Positions 1 through 8,587 are shown, counted from the stretch's first letter. The stretch is 64,000 nucleotides of DNA from CAWFKW01 sp963816535 (GCA_963816535.1 CAWFKW010000008.1:62001-126000), one strand, 5' to 3'. Notes: generated by a model not told the origin, from the letters alone. Numbers and translations are program-made.

Positions 1-109
1 GGGCTTCGCTTTTTAGCTTTGTGCCGCATGATACCATTTTACGTTTTGATGTTGCCGGGTCATTGAAAAAATAGTAATAAAAACCGTTCTTTCTTTTTGT
101 GATAAACAT
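1..109 (-). CDS. Tyrosine recombinase/integrase, N-terminal fragment cut by window edge
   Basis: The reverse strand opens with a strong AGGAGG ribosome binding site (118-123) followed by an ATG at 109-107 and 36 codons that stay open to the left edge. The peptide starts MFITKRKNGFYYY and continues with a KRKMVSCGTKLKSEA stretch. That is the usual opening of phage-integrase SAM-like domain tyrosine recombinases: a short beta-hairpin carrying K/R and aromatic residues, then 'GTK.K.EA'. The catalytic domain lies outside the window, so the family call rests on the first 36 residues. It is transcribed in the same direction as the tRNA-Arg whose 3' end is about 110 bases upstream, the arrangement expected at one end of a tRNA-targeted integrative element. 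An orphan Xer-like recombinase is the alternative. Confidence 0.6.
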   Translation of the reverse strand, partial: MFITKRKNGFYYYFFNDPATSKRKMVSCGTKLKSEA

Positions 110-217
110 TTTGATTGCCTCCTTTTTAGTGGCAACACAAAATGAAGTTTTGGTATGAACTTTGGTGTGAAGTGTTTCGGGGTTAATTCAAAAAGTTGGT
201 TTTTGGCAAATTTTAAG

Positions 218-291
218 TACTCACGGCAGGAGTCGAACCTGCGACCTGCGGTTTAGGAAACCGACGCTCTATCCAACTGAGCTACGTGAGC
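218..291 (-). tRNA. tRNA-Arg (anticodon CCT)
   Basis: The reverse complement folds as a complete cloverleaf: acceptor GCTCACG pairs with CGTGAGT (first pair G-T), D-stem GCTC/GAGC, anticodon loop TTCCTAA giving anticodon CCT, and a T-arm GCAGG-TTCGACT-CCTGC. The discriminator base is A at 218, and no CCA is encoded. The anticodon CCT reads AGG, hence arginine. The top anticodon pair is a mismatch (T-C). Degenerate copies of this tRNA lie immediately upstream, and an integrase fragment lies downstream of the 3' end. Confidence 0.93.
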
Positions 292-318
292 CTGTTATAT
301 TTAAGAACAAATTAATAT

Positions 319-440
319 CGAACCTGTCACCTGTTGAGGACTTTAGTCCGAAATCCCGCATCAGCCTTCCTGCGGCGGGCAAGCGGGACGGTTTAGGAAA
401 TCCGCCTTTGGCGGACACTATCCAGCTGAGCTACGTGGGC
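319..440 (-). pseudogene. Degenerate tRNA-Arg copy interrupted by palindromic inserts
   Basis: Blocks of the neighbouring tRNA-Arg recur here in the same order. CGAACCTG (T-arm, 319-326) is followed by CACCTG, then GGTTTAGGAAA (anticodon arm) and TATCCAGCTGAGCTACGTG (D-arm and acceptor 5' side, ending near 437). Between the blocks sit sequences absent from the intact tRNA: a GC-rich segment with CCGC/GCGG palindromes (about 350-394) and the hairpin TCCGCCTTTGGCGGA (about 401-415). The copy cannot fold into a functional tRNA. I read it as a decayed tandem duplication hit by small repeat elements. Confidence 0.7.
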
Positions 441-450
441 ATCACTCTGA

Positions 451-541
451 ATTCCCGCGCATGCGGGAATCTATTTATCCATCTGAGCTTTCCCGCCTTT
501 GCCCCGGCCTATTGCAGACAGGCAGAAGAGGCGGTGGGCAT
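451..541 (-). pseudogene. Second, more decayed tRNA-Arg-like fragment with palindromes
   Basis: TTATCCATCTGAGCT (475-489) matches the tRNA D-arm (ATCCAACTGAGCT in the intact gene). GTGGGCAT at 534-541 matches the end of the first degenerate copy (GTGGGCAT at 435-442). Between them is an insert of about 44 bases with CCGCCT/AGGCGG arms. Just before the tRNA-like block is a perfect palindrome, ATTCCCGC-GCAT-GCGGGAAT (451-470). The tRNA origin is inferred from short matches only. Confidence 0.45.
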
Positions 542-695
542 ATTTTCACTCAAATTACAATTAAAATTGACTGAATTTTACTAATATAGCGATAACACTG
601 GTCAGAATAAACATAAAAGCTCCTTCTCAATTCATATGCTGATGAAGAAAATGTGAGTTATATTTGTATATCACAAATTCAATAAGATTAAAATT

Positions 696-1186
696 ATGAA
701 TGATTCTTTTAAAGCCGATCTATGGGGGCAATTGGGCGCTGCGCTTGACATGTTTGAAAATGCTCTCCAAAAATGCCCTGAATCACTTTGGGACGAAGAT
801 CAAAATTCTGGTATATTGCTTACCATACCCTGTTCTTTACTGATTTTTATCTGACTGAAGAACCGGATAAATTTTTGCCTCCTGAACCTTATACATTATC
901 AGAATTCGATTCCGCAGGCGTGATGCCCGAAAGAGTCTATACTAAAGAGGAACTCATTTCGTATACTCAGCATTGCCGGGAAAAATGCCGCCGCCTGATT
1001 TCAGGTTTAACAGATGAAAAACTTGAAATGCGTTGGATAAATGAGACAAGGAATTACAGCATGTTCAAATTATTATTGTATAATATGCGGCATGTGATGC
1101 ATCACACCGGACAGCTAAATTTTCTGCTGGGAAAGATCGATCATGGTTTGCCAATATGGGTATCGCAAACCAAGATCAACTTATGA
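696..1186 (+). pseudogene. DinB-family protein, single-base frameshift near codon 36
   Basis: An ATG at 696 opens a frame reading MNDSFKADLWGQLGAALDMF and continuing to about PESLWDED. From about 800 onward the same protein continues in the next frame as KFWYIAYHTLFFTDFYL to the stop at 1184-1186. Restoring one A in the short A run at 802-805 joins both halves into one DinB/DUF664-like four-helix protein of about 162 residues. The C-terminal 'RHVMHHTGQLNFLLG' is the typical histidine motif of DinB-type metal-binding proteins. The second frame alone (from 788) would lack the first helix. It is either a true loss-of-function indel or a homopolymer error. A related intact DinB gene lies at 20230-20754. 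Confidence 0.75.
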
Positions 1187-1515
1187 AAGCTAAACCAAAA
1201 TTGGGCTTTTCCCCCCTATTTACTGCTTTGCATGATAAGGCTGCTGGCATATAAAGACAGTTAAAATAGCAAATTTTGTCCGTTTTAAAAAGATAGCATT
1301 AGATCCCTAAAAACTCTTATTTTGACCTCATATTCTGCCAGAATTTTCTAAATTGCTTGTTTGAAATTATACTACTATCTTAAAATCACAGTTTTAGATT
1401 CATTTGGTCTTTTTTCATTTTTGTTGTAATTGTTTTTGAGTCATGGAACTTGATATATCCGCTAAACCATATTCAAATATTTTCTTCAAAGAATAAAAGA
1501 ACAGGAGACATCAAC
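1187..1515. other. Intergenic spacer, no gene seen
   Basis: This 329-base AT-rich spacer holds no convincing ORF. Right after the DinB stop, AAAGC-taaa-CCAA-aa-TTGG-GCTTT (1187-1209) can form a bulged hairpin and may be a weak terminator. The rest presumably carries the promoter of the following secreted-protein gene; I could not single out -10/-35 boxes with confidence. Confidence 0.4.
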
Positions 1516-3027
1516 ATGTATCGTAAATCTACTTCTTATCCCTTTCCGTTTTTAAGTTATGCTCTGGGAATTTTACTTATTATCTTTGCATTCAGCTCTG
1601 CATCCTACGGGCAGCTGGCCGGTTACGCGGGTTCTATGCCGATTACAGTCATGAACACGTCCGGAACAGCGGTAAACAATACTTCAGTGGCCCTAAAGAT
1701 CAACACACAATATTTAATCTCTCACAATTTACTTTTGGCAAACGGCAACGATATCCGGTTCGGAAGCGATTGCGGCGGCTCTGCGTTGTATAATTACTGG
1801 ATCGAAGGCTATCTTAACACAGACTCGACAAGAATATGGGTTAAGATCCCGGCAATAAACGCAAACGATTCTGTTAAGATATACATGTATTTCGGCAATG
1901 CTTCAGCTACGGCAGGCAGCGCCCTCACCGGAACTTTTAACGGCCCGTGGTCATCAACCGATAGCGTTGCAAGCGGCGGCGCCGGAGGCGCGGCCCTTAG
2001 TCAGCGAGGGTTCAGATTTACACCTATTACTAACGTTCTGGTTTCAAGTTTTGGCAAGAGAGAGCCTACTGGTACTACGCGCTATATTACTTTGTTCAAT
2101 TTTAGCACAACTTCTATTATTTATCAGAAACAAGTCTCTGGTCCAGCGGCATCATATTCATATGATACCCTGGGCGTTCCTATATGGCTCACGAGCGGAA
2201 CTCAATATGTGCTTGAATTATACCAGGGATCAGGCGATGGATATTATTTCGGGACCAGCACTCAGATCTCGCCGTTTCTAACTTATGGAGATATGAGGTA
2301 TTGCAATTCATGTACTCAAAATACCTTCCCAACCAGTATTTTGGCAGGTTATCATTATGGCTATCCGGATCTGCTGTACTATGTGCCAAATAACCCGGTA
2401 TCGCCGGCGCCGACAAGCGTCAGTGGCCAGCCCGCGGATACCAATACACCGGCAGCGCCGCTTAGTTTGGCGGGAACGGCAGGCAACCAGAATGCCAGCC
2501 TGAACTGGAGAAAGAATACTGAATTTGATGTAGTGCAATATTATGTTTATATGAATACAACAAACAACCCCTCTACTGCGACGTTGAGAGATTCGACATA
2601 CCAGCCTGACACAATGAAGACTATCACCGGACTCGTAAACGGAACTCCGTACTACTTCTGGGTAAAAGCAAAAGATGCTTTCTGCTCGCCGCGTTTGAGC
2701 GCGTTCAGCAATGTATTATCGCTTACCCCGACTGCGGTTATATCTCAGGGAACGTTTATTCCCAAGGTCTTTGCATTCTATCAGAACTACCCGAACCCGT
2801 TCAACCCGGCGACCGTAGTTCAGTTCGATATTCCAAAGACTTCATTCGTTAAGATAACGGTGTTTGATATTCTTGGAAGGCAGGTCGCAATTCTTGTGAA
2901 TGAATCGCTGGCAGCCGGAAGATATCATGCGACATGGAACGCTGAAAACTTTGCAAGCGATATCTATTTCTGCAGGATAGAGGCAGGTTCTTTTGTATCG
3001 CAAAAGAAGATGGTTCTTGTTAAATAA
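1516..3027 (+). CDS. Secreted DUF2341/fibronectin III protein with T9SS sorting domain
   Basis: The ATG at 1516 was chosen over the in-frame upstream start at 1450 because AGGAGA lies at 1503-1508 and the protein then opens with a normal signal peptide (MYRKS... with hydrophobic LSYALGILLIIFAF and a cleavage region near ASYGQ). The mature protein starts with a DUF2341-like beta domain (roughly residues 35-135, with GNDIRFGSDCGG and RIWVKIP), followed by a fibronectin type III domain (roughly 315-405, with 'LNWRKN' and 'YYFWVKAKD'). The last ~80 residues are a type IX secretion sorting domain: 'YQNYPNPFNPAT', 'VFDILGRQV', ending QKKMVLVK. It is probably exported and surface-attached; the ligand is unknown. 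About 503 residues. A clear terminator follows. Confidence 0.85.
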   Translation: MYRKSTSYPFPFLSYALGILLIIFAFSSASYGQLAGYAGSMPITVMNTSGTAVNNTSVALKINTQYLISHNLLLANGNDIRFGSDCGGSALYNYWIEGYLNTDSTRIWVKIPAINANDSVKIYMYFGNASATAGSALTGTFNGPWSSTDSVASGGAGGAALSQRGFRFTPITNVLVSSFGKREPTGTTRYITLFNFSTTSIIYQKQVSGPAASYSYDTLGVPIWLTSGTQYVLELYQGSGDGYYFGTSTQISPFLTYGDMRYCNSCTQNTFPTSILAGYHYGYPDLLYYVPNNPVSPAPTSVSGQPADTNTPAAPLSLAGTAGNQNASLNWRKNTEFDVVQYYVYMNTTNNPSTATLRDSTYQPDTMKTITGLVNGTPYYFWVKAKDAFCSPRLSAFSNVLSLTPTAVISQGTFIPKVFAFYQNYPNPFNPATVVQFDIPKTSFVKITVFDILGRQVAILVNESLAAGRYHATWNAENFASDIYFCRIEAGSFVSQKKMVLVK

Positions 3028-3050
3028 AGAGGTTTAAGGTTTCGTAAATT

Positions 3051-3081
3051 ACCCCGGTTGCAAATCAGCCGGGGTTTTTTT
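3051..3081 (+). terminator. Rho-independent terminator
   Basis: Arms ACCCCGG (3051-3057) and CCGGGGT (3069-3075) flank an 11-base loop and run into a T-rich tract. It lies 24 bases after the stop of the secreted DUF2341 gene. Confidence 0.85.
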
Positions 3082-3133
3082 ATTTTTCAAATTTATTAAA
3101 CTCAAAGAACGCGATGTTAGACTGATTTCAGTT

Positions 3134-4477
3134 TCAAAAAATATAAAATTTTAATTTAGTCGTTACATACGCGCCAATACTCTTGCCGATCTGTATACCG
3201 TTCAGATTTGCGGCTCTGAAATGGATGCCACCGTACATTCTTGAATATCCGGCCTCAGAAGCTGCCGCAAGAAAAGAAGTGAATCTCCTTGCCGGAATAT
3301 TAATAGAAACGTTGGTCATATCAGTAAATGTTATATTGTCTCCTATCAGGTTTGTTAAAACCTGAGATGAAGCGCCTGATATAGTTGAGTGGCCGGACGG
3401 ATATTCAGGAAACGAAGGCGTCTGGATATATGGATAGAAATTAGGCGTGATATACTGCCTGATATAGGTTTCGGGACGCAGCAGGTCTTTCGAGTATTTC
3501 TCCTTCCAGCAGGCAATAAAGGCATCTCTTTGGGCGGCCCCTAAGGCTACAAAAACCTGGGCGACCCTACCCAGCGTAAAGTTCTTCTCCTGCATCACCT
3601 GCATTGCTATAGAAAACCAGTGCCCCGGAGGCGTCGGAGTTCTTAGCTTATCGTTCCAGAATAACGCTATATCAATTTGCTCCTGGGTTAAGGTTTGAGC
3701 AATCTGATTGATTTCATTTGCGTCGCCATAAAACTGAGAACCTGGAATTGTATCGAACGGGTACGGATGATGTATAGTGAACATATCCGCCTGTTCTAAC
3801 ACAAACGGCCGAATCAATCCCCAGTATGGCTCAGTAGGCACATCCCCCGGATTAATAGGTTCCCAGAATGCAGGATTTTGCGACCTGGGAGGGATCGTCC
3901 AGTGCATTGAGCGCGTTTCTATATACTGGTCCGTATGCGACCATTGCAAGATCGCCGCGGATATATCACTACCATGTCTTATAGACCTGTCAACTATATT
4001 TTGCCCAACCGCGTTTACCCTGCTGTTGTATTCGGTATTATATGTTGTATTCGCGAGCGCAACTGATGTTGGGTACAGTGTGTCAAAAACACCCCGCATT
4101 ACATTTGAGGCAGCCGCTGTTATTACCGAGGGCCAGTCGTAAACAGAATCCGCATAAGCGGCAGGCATTTGGGGCATGTCTCTTATCTGCCCCGACATTG
4201 ATCTGGAATACGGGATTCCGGCTGCAACAGCTTCGTATATAGCTACGCTTACATAACTTAGTATCCTTGAAGCCTTAGGAGGATTCGGCTGCTGGTCGGC
4301 GATAATCCTGTTTGTTGTGTATACCCAGTCGTAAGCAAAATCCCCGTTAAATGACGAAGTTGCCGGAGAGAGAGATGTGGTCTGATTCACTGTAACCGAT
4401 TTATCGCTGCAGCCGTTAATAAACAGCGCCGCGAACAATATAGCCGGAATAAATATTTTGAGTTCTAACCTCTTCAT
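3134..4477 (-). CDS. Vanadium-haloperoxidase/PAP2-like lipoprotein
   Basis: This 447-residue protein begins with a lipoprotein signal (KIFIPAILFAALFINGC; lipobox Cys at about residue 23), so it is predicted to be membrane-anchored in the periplasm or at the surface. Its C-terminal half carries the vanadate/phosphate pocket: K-x6-RP in KYSKDLLRP, then FPEYPSGHS, then SRMYGGIHF (the SR-x5-H element). This identifies the vanadium-dependent haloperoxidase/PAP2 acid phosphatase superfamily. The Asp that follows the last His in haloperoxidases (H-x3-D) is Ala here (HFRAA), so phosphatase-like or altered chemistry is as likely as halide oxidation. It is followed by no clear partner; the upstream gene (4507-6291, same strand) encodes a T9SS cargo protein. 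Confidence 0.8.
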   Translation of the reverse strand: MKRLELKIFIPAILFAALFINGCSDKSVTVNQTTSLSPATSSFNGDFAYDWVYTTNRIIADQQPNPPKASRILSYVSVAIYEAVAAGIPYSRSMSGQIRDMPQMPAAYADSVYDWPSVITAAASNVMRGVFDTLYPTSVALANTTYNTEYNSRVNAVGQNIVDRSIRHGSDISAAILQWSHTDQYIETRSMHWTIPPRSQNPAFWEPINPGDVPTEPYWGLIRPFVLEQADMFTIHHPYPFDTIPGSQFYGDANEINQIAQTLTQEQIDIALFWNDKLRTPTPPGHWFSIAMQVMQEKNFTLGRVAQVFVALGAAQRDAFIACWKEKYSKDLLRPETYIRQYITPNFYPYIQTPSFPEYPSGHSTISGASSQVLTNLIGDNITFTDMTNVSINIPARRFTSFLAAASEAGYSRMYGGIHFRAANLNGIQIGKSIGAYVTTKLKFYIF

Positions 4478-4506
4478 ATTATAACTTTTTGCTTTTTGAT
4501 TCGCTT

Positions 4507-6291
4507 TTATTTAGTTAATACCATCTTTCTTGTTTCAGCAAAATCAACTGTGCGCATAGTGTAGAAATATATTCCGCTCGATAAGTTAGAAGCGTTAAAG
4601 TCGGCGGAATAAACCCCGGCGCGCAATTCCTGGTTTACAATAGTTGCTACTTCCCTGCCGATAATATCAAAAACTTTGATTCTGACAATCCCGTTAGACG
4701 GAACGGAAAACTGTATCTTTGTTGAAGGATTGAACGGGTTCGGATAATTCTGCGCAAGATTAAATGAATTTGGCGTCGATGAGGAAATATTCTGTATCCC
4801 GATGATCCCGCTGCCTTCAACGTCATAATAGATCCTGTCTGCGGCCAGGTTTTGAGCTCTTTCAACCATTCCGTTTGTCCAGTTTATTCTGACAGAATCA
4901 ATGCTTGAGGCAGCGCCAAGTCCAAAAAGCTGAACTACATCATCGCAAGAAAGAAAACTGTCGCCTCCGAGTATAACTTTCTTGTGCTCCGTACCCGCAT
5001 AATAAATGGTAACCGTGGTTCCGATCGCGTCCTTATTGCTTATGGTCCCCGTGCATTTGAATTTTATCCAGTGGTTCGCTCCGCCCATGTTTTTATAGAC
5101 ATGTACATTAGAATCAATTTCTGTTACAAACAGATCGGGGTATCCGTCGTTATTGAAATCTCCGACAGCTGAGCCGTGGCTCTGGCAGCTATCCACCATG
5201 CCGGCTTCAGATATTATGTTGGTAAAAGTATTATCCCTGTTGTTCTTAAAGAAGGCATCACAGAGATCGATTCCAAGAGAAGCGGTAACATACAGGTCAT
5301 CCCACCCGTCGTTATCATAGTCAAAGAAGTTCGCCCCCCAGCAATTCTTGTTCATCTGTGTGCCTGACGGGGCCGAAATATCAGTGAAAGTTCCGTTTCC
5401 GTTATTGAGAAACAGGAAATTTCCCAGAATGTTGTTGCTCAGATGAAAGCTTAAGTTGCCCGAGTGATCAATATCTGATAATGTAAGCCCCATCCCGTCC
5501 GCAACGCAAAGTATGCCGCTGCTGAAAGTTACATCTGTGAAGGTACCGTTCCCGTTGTTCTTAAAAAGCGTTGGCCTTTGCGCTTTGTCGTTGGCAATTA
5601 AGATGTCCTGCCACCCGTCGCTGTTGTAATCGAAACATACTATAGCCAGAGGTTTTTTCATGGCGCTGTCTGATACGCCGGCTGATTGTGTGACATTGGT
5701 AAACGTTCCGTTGCCGTTGTTCTTGAAAAGAATATTCGGCTCATCGCCGCATCCTTCTATTCCGCCATAATTTGCGACATACAGGTCAAGGTATCCGTCC
5801 CTGTTATAATCAAACCATGATGCAGCTGAAGACTGATAATGGTTTGGAACATCAACGCCGGCTGTTGCAGTAACGTTGGTGAAAGTTCCGTTTCCGTTAT
5901 TCTTGTATAACCTGTTGCCTGAATACCAGCTTGTTATGTAAACATCTCTCCACCCGTCATTATTGAAATCGCCCAGTATGATGCTTTTCAGCCCGCTGCT
6001 GACAAAATTAATTCCGCTCGAAGCCGTCACGTCGGTAAATGAAACGCCGCCGTTGTTTTTGTATACTTTGATACCGCCGCCGCCCAGCGCAGTGTCGGCA
6101 GTCGCAATGATAACATCAGGGAATCCGTCATTATCAAGGTCGCCTATTGCAACCCCGCCTCCGGGCACATAATTATGAACATAATAAGTTGCGCTTAAAC
6201 CTACCTGGGAGGCTACGTTATGAAACGGCTGAGAAAATAGTGGCGCGGAAACAACAAGAACCAGAAAAGAAAGTGCTATTTTTGCTTTCAT
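4507..6291 (-). CDS. FG-GAP/VCBS repeat protein with ASPIC/UnbV domain and T9SS sorting domain
   Basis: The ATG at 6291 is preferred to the in-frame start at 6351 because it gives a normal signal peptide (MKAKIALSFLVLVVSAPLFSQ). The protein then has about seven FG-GAP-like calcium-binding repeats of the form D.(N/D).DG..D, for example DLDNDGFPDV, DFNNDGWRDV, DYNRDGYLDL, DYDNDGWDDL and DFNNDGYPDL; one (DIDHSGNLSF) is degenerate. They probably form a beta-propeller. An ASPIC/UnbV domain follows (DAIGTTVTIYYAG, then SIDSVRINWTNG). The C-terminus is a T9SS sorting domain (AQNYPNPFNPST, ending TRKMVLTK). About 594 residues, presumably secreted and surface-bound; binding partner unknown. Confidence 0.85.
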   Translation of the reverse strand: MKAKIALSFLVLVVSAPLFSQPFHNVASQVGLSATYYVHNYVPGGGVAIGDLDNDGFPDVIIATADTALGGGGIKVYKNNGGVSFTDVTASSGINFVSSGLKSIILGDFNNDGWRDVYITSWYSGNRLYKNNGNGTFTNVTATAGVDVPNHYQSSAASWFDYNRDGYLDLYVANYGGIEGCGDEPNILFKNNGNGTFTNVTQSAGVSDSAMKKPLAIVCFDYNSDGWQDILIANDKAQRPTLFKNNGNGTFTDVTFSSGILCVADGMGLTLSDIDHSGNLSFHLSNNILGNFLFLNNGNGTFTDISAPSGTQMNKNCWGANFFDYDNDGWDDLYVTASLGIDLCDAFFKNNRDNTFTNIISEAGMVDSCQSHGSAVGDFNNDGYPDLFVTEIDSNVHVYKNMGGANHWIKFKCTGTISNKDAIGTTVTIYYAGTEHKKVILGGDSFLSCDDVVQLFGLGAASSIDSVRINWTNGMVERAQNLAADRIYYDVEGSGIIGIQNISSSTPNSFNLAQNYPNPFNPSTKIQFSVPSNGIVRIKVFDIIGREVATIVNQELRAGVYSADFNASNLSSGIYFYTMRTVDFAETRKMVLTK

Positions 6292-6391
6292 TTTTCGGTA
6301 TTTTTTTTGTAGAGATTTAGAAAATTTCAATAGCTGCGACCGAACCGGCAAATAAAAACACTGCAGAGATACAGCTTTGTTTTTTTGATTA

Positions 6392-6422
6392 TAAAAAAGG
6401 CGCCTGTACGTTAACAGGCGCC
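6392..6422 (-). terminator. Rho-independent terminator of the FnIII protein gene
   Basis: A perfect 9-bp stem GGCGCCTGT/ACAGGCGCC (6399-6407 and 6414-6422) with a 6-base loop reads into a T tract on the minus strand (A run 6393-6398). It lies just past the stop of the 6443-8587 gene. Confidence 0.9.
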
Positions 6423-6442
6423 TCCCAAACTATGAATAATAT

Positions 6443-8587
6443 TTATTTAATTAGAACCATCTTGCGGATGTCGGTGTAGTTACCTGCATTTATCCTGTAG
6501 AAGTATACGCCGCTTGAGAAGTTTGCCGCATCCCAAGTTACTGAATAGGACCCTGCTGCATAATTTCCGTTTACAAGCGTTGCAACGACCTGCCCAATCA
6601 GGTTAAAGACTTCCATCTTAACAAAGCCAGTAGCAGGTAAGTCGAATTTGATAACTGTCGCAGGGTTGAACGGATTAGGATAATCCTGGTACAGTTTAAA
6701 TAACTGCGGAATCTCACCACCGTTGCTCGAAACGCCCGTAAGCGAAGTTGTAAAGTTCCAGGTTGAAGTATACGAACTGTTTCCGCCTACATTTTGAGCC
6801 CTTACATGCCAGTAGTACTTTGTATTGTTCAGCAATTTTCCGGCAGGCACATGAATGCTGTCTACAGTTTGAATAGTATCCATCTGGGTTGTGGCGAAAG
6901 TAGAATCGGTCGAAACCTGCAGCCTGTACTGAGTAGCGCCCGCGCTGGTTGTCCAGTCAATTAATGTAGTGGGAATTATGCCTGTTGCGTTATTTGCCGG
7001 GTAAACATTTGTCGGAGCCGGCGGTACGGCAACTATAGTTGTGAACTTAAAGTAAACCGAGAATGGTCCCCAGCCTACATCGTTCTTAGCTTTAACTCTC
7101 CACCAGTAATTTGTATTGTTAAGCAGTCCTGATACAGCTCTTGTCGTATCAGTGAGCGTTGAGTCTTTTATAACGGCTGTTGTAGTTGTATCAGTATAAA
7201 GCTCATACCAGTAATTTGCAATTGTCTGAACAGACTCTTCGTTTCCGCTGCCGGTTGTAATAATATGAATAGGATGCGGTTTGCTGGTTTGGTCCGTGGC
7301 TTTGTGCCAGTTGCTTGTAAAAGCGATTGGCTGGTTTGTTGCGTTGTTTGCAGGAGTAATTAAAACCGGAGCAGTTGCAGCCCCCATTGTTTTAAATACC
7401 CATTGCGTTGTAAAAGCGCTCCATCCGTTTGCATTCTTAGCCCTTACTCTCCACCACCAGTTAGTTAACGGGCTGAAAACGCCGACAGTATATTGCGTAA
7501 GCGTTAAAGTTGTATCGCTTAATACAACCGCTGTAAATAAGGAATCAAGCGCAATCTGCATGTTATAAGCAGTTGCACCTGCCGAAGGATTCCACTGCAA
7601 AGTATCTGTAAGCGGTCTTCCGACTGCATGATTTAACGGCCGCACAAGTACAGGTACCGGAGGTGGCGCAGGCGGCGCCCACTGGAATGTTAAACCGGAT
7701 GCCGGAAAATCTGTCGGGCTGAATGAACAAGTGGCGGTATTTGTTCCGCCTGCCGTCGTTGTGGCCCAGCTTGTAGTCTCGGTCCTGTTGTTAAAATCAG
7801 TATTGGGGCTTCCGTTTATTCCAACCTGAAGCGAACTTGTTGATACATGAGTTCCTGTCTGATAAACTATTTGAATTGCATTGGTTGTTTCAAATAATTT
7901 TACTTCAAAGCTCAACTCGTTTCCTGTTGTTGGCCAAAAACCGGCCTGGTAAAATTCTACCGTTAATACCCTGTTTGGAGCCGTACCGTCAGTCTCGTAA
8001 TATATCGCTCCGGTCGCGGCCATCTGAAGGTCATATGCAAAAGGGGCGATGTTATTTGTGTTGCTTGATAGCGGCGTGTAACCTCCGCCGGGAATAGCTC
8101 CTATCCCAAGGAAACCGTTACAGCAGCACCCCCACACTGTTTGCGGGGCGCCATTATAAGTAAATGTGAAACCAATTGGAAATGTTCCAAATGTATTATC
8201 ATCACAGTTTGTGCTTCCTGCAACCAGAGTTCCCGTTGTGTTAATTGATGTATAAGTTGTGGTTGACTGAGTAAAAGCATAACCGCTTACGGCGTCGGGA
8301 GAAAGCTTAGGCTCGTACGTGATGGCCATTTCATTATGGTCGTTAGCAACATTCATATTTCCGTTTTCATCCACCCTGAAATATCCCGATGGGTCAACCG
8401 GTGGCGCGGAGATAATTCCTAAAGCAAGATTGCTTTTATATTTAAGAAAAGCATCATGGAATTTCTGTTTAGCAATTTCGTAACCGGGAGTGTCAACGCC
8501 ATTGTTCTTAGTGTCATTAACCGGCAGAAATGCAAAAACGATTAATGCAAGGGCTGCAAAGATAAAAAACGAAAATAGTTTTCTCAT
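6443..8587 (-). CDS. Secreted triple-fibronectin III protein with T9SS sorting domain
   Basis: A signal-anchor-like N-terminus (LFSFFIFAALALIVFAFLPV) leads a 714-residue exported protein. Residues of about 90-300 form a beta-rich domain (TFGTFPIGFTFTYNG, a cysteine cluster WGCCCNGF, then ELSFEVKLFETTNAIQIVYQTG) resembling nidogen-like or similar adhesive modules. Three fibronectin type III domains follow (about 310-640), each marked by 'YYW/WWWRV(R/K)AKN' strands. The C-terminus is a T9SS sorting domain (YQDYPNPFNPAT, ending IRKMVLIK). Several internal starts exist, but this ATG gives the only credible signal sequence. It is the first of three T9SS cargo genes clustered at 1516-8587. Function is likely adhesive; no catalytic motif is visible. 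Confidence 0.85.
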   Translation of the reverse strand: MRKLFSFFIFAALALIVFAFLPVNDTKNNGVDTPGYEIAKQKFHDAFLKYKSNLALGIISAPPVDPSGYFRVDENGNMNVANDHNEMAITYEPKLSPDAVSGYAFTQSTTTYTSINTTGTLVAGSTNCDDNTFGTFPIGFTFTYNGAPQTVWGCCCNGFLGIGAIPGGGYTPLSSNTNNIAPFAYDLQMAATGAIYYETDGTAPNRVLTVEFYQAGFWPTTGNELSFEVKLFETTNAIQIVYQTGTHVSTSSLQVGINGSPNTDFNNRTETTSWATTTAGGTNTATCSFSPTDFPASGLTFQWAPPAPPPVPVLVRPLNHAVGRPLTDTLQWNPSAGATAYNMQIALDSLFTAVVLSDTTLTLTQYTVGVFSPLTNWWWRVRAKNANGWSAFTTQWVFKTMGAATAPVLITPANNATNQPIAFTSNWHKATDQTSKPHPIHIITTGSGNEESVQTIANYWYELYTDTTTTAVIKDSTLTDTTRAVSGLLNNTNYWWRVKAKNDVGWGPFSVYFKFTTIVAVPPAPTNVYPANNATGIIPTTLIDWTTSAGATQYRLQVSTDSTFATTQMDTIQTVDSIHVPAGKLLNNTKYYWHVRAQNVGGNSSYTSTWNFTTSLTGVSSNGGEIPQLFKLYQDYPNPFNPATVIKFDLPATGFVKMEVFNLIGQVVATLVNGNYAAGSYSVTWDAANFSSGVYFYRINAGNYTDIRKMVLIK

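Noticed and set aside
1450..1515. Upstream in-frame start of the DUF2341 protein
   Set aside because: The downstream ATG at 1516 has AGGAGA and gives a normal signal peptide.
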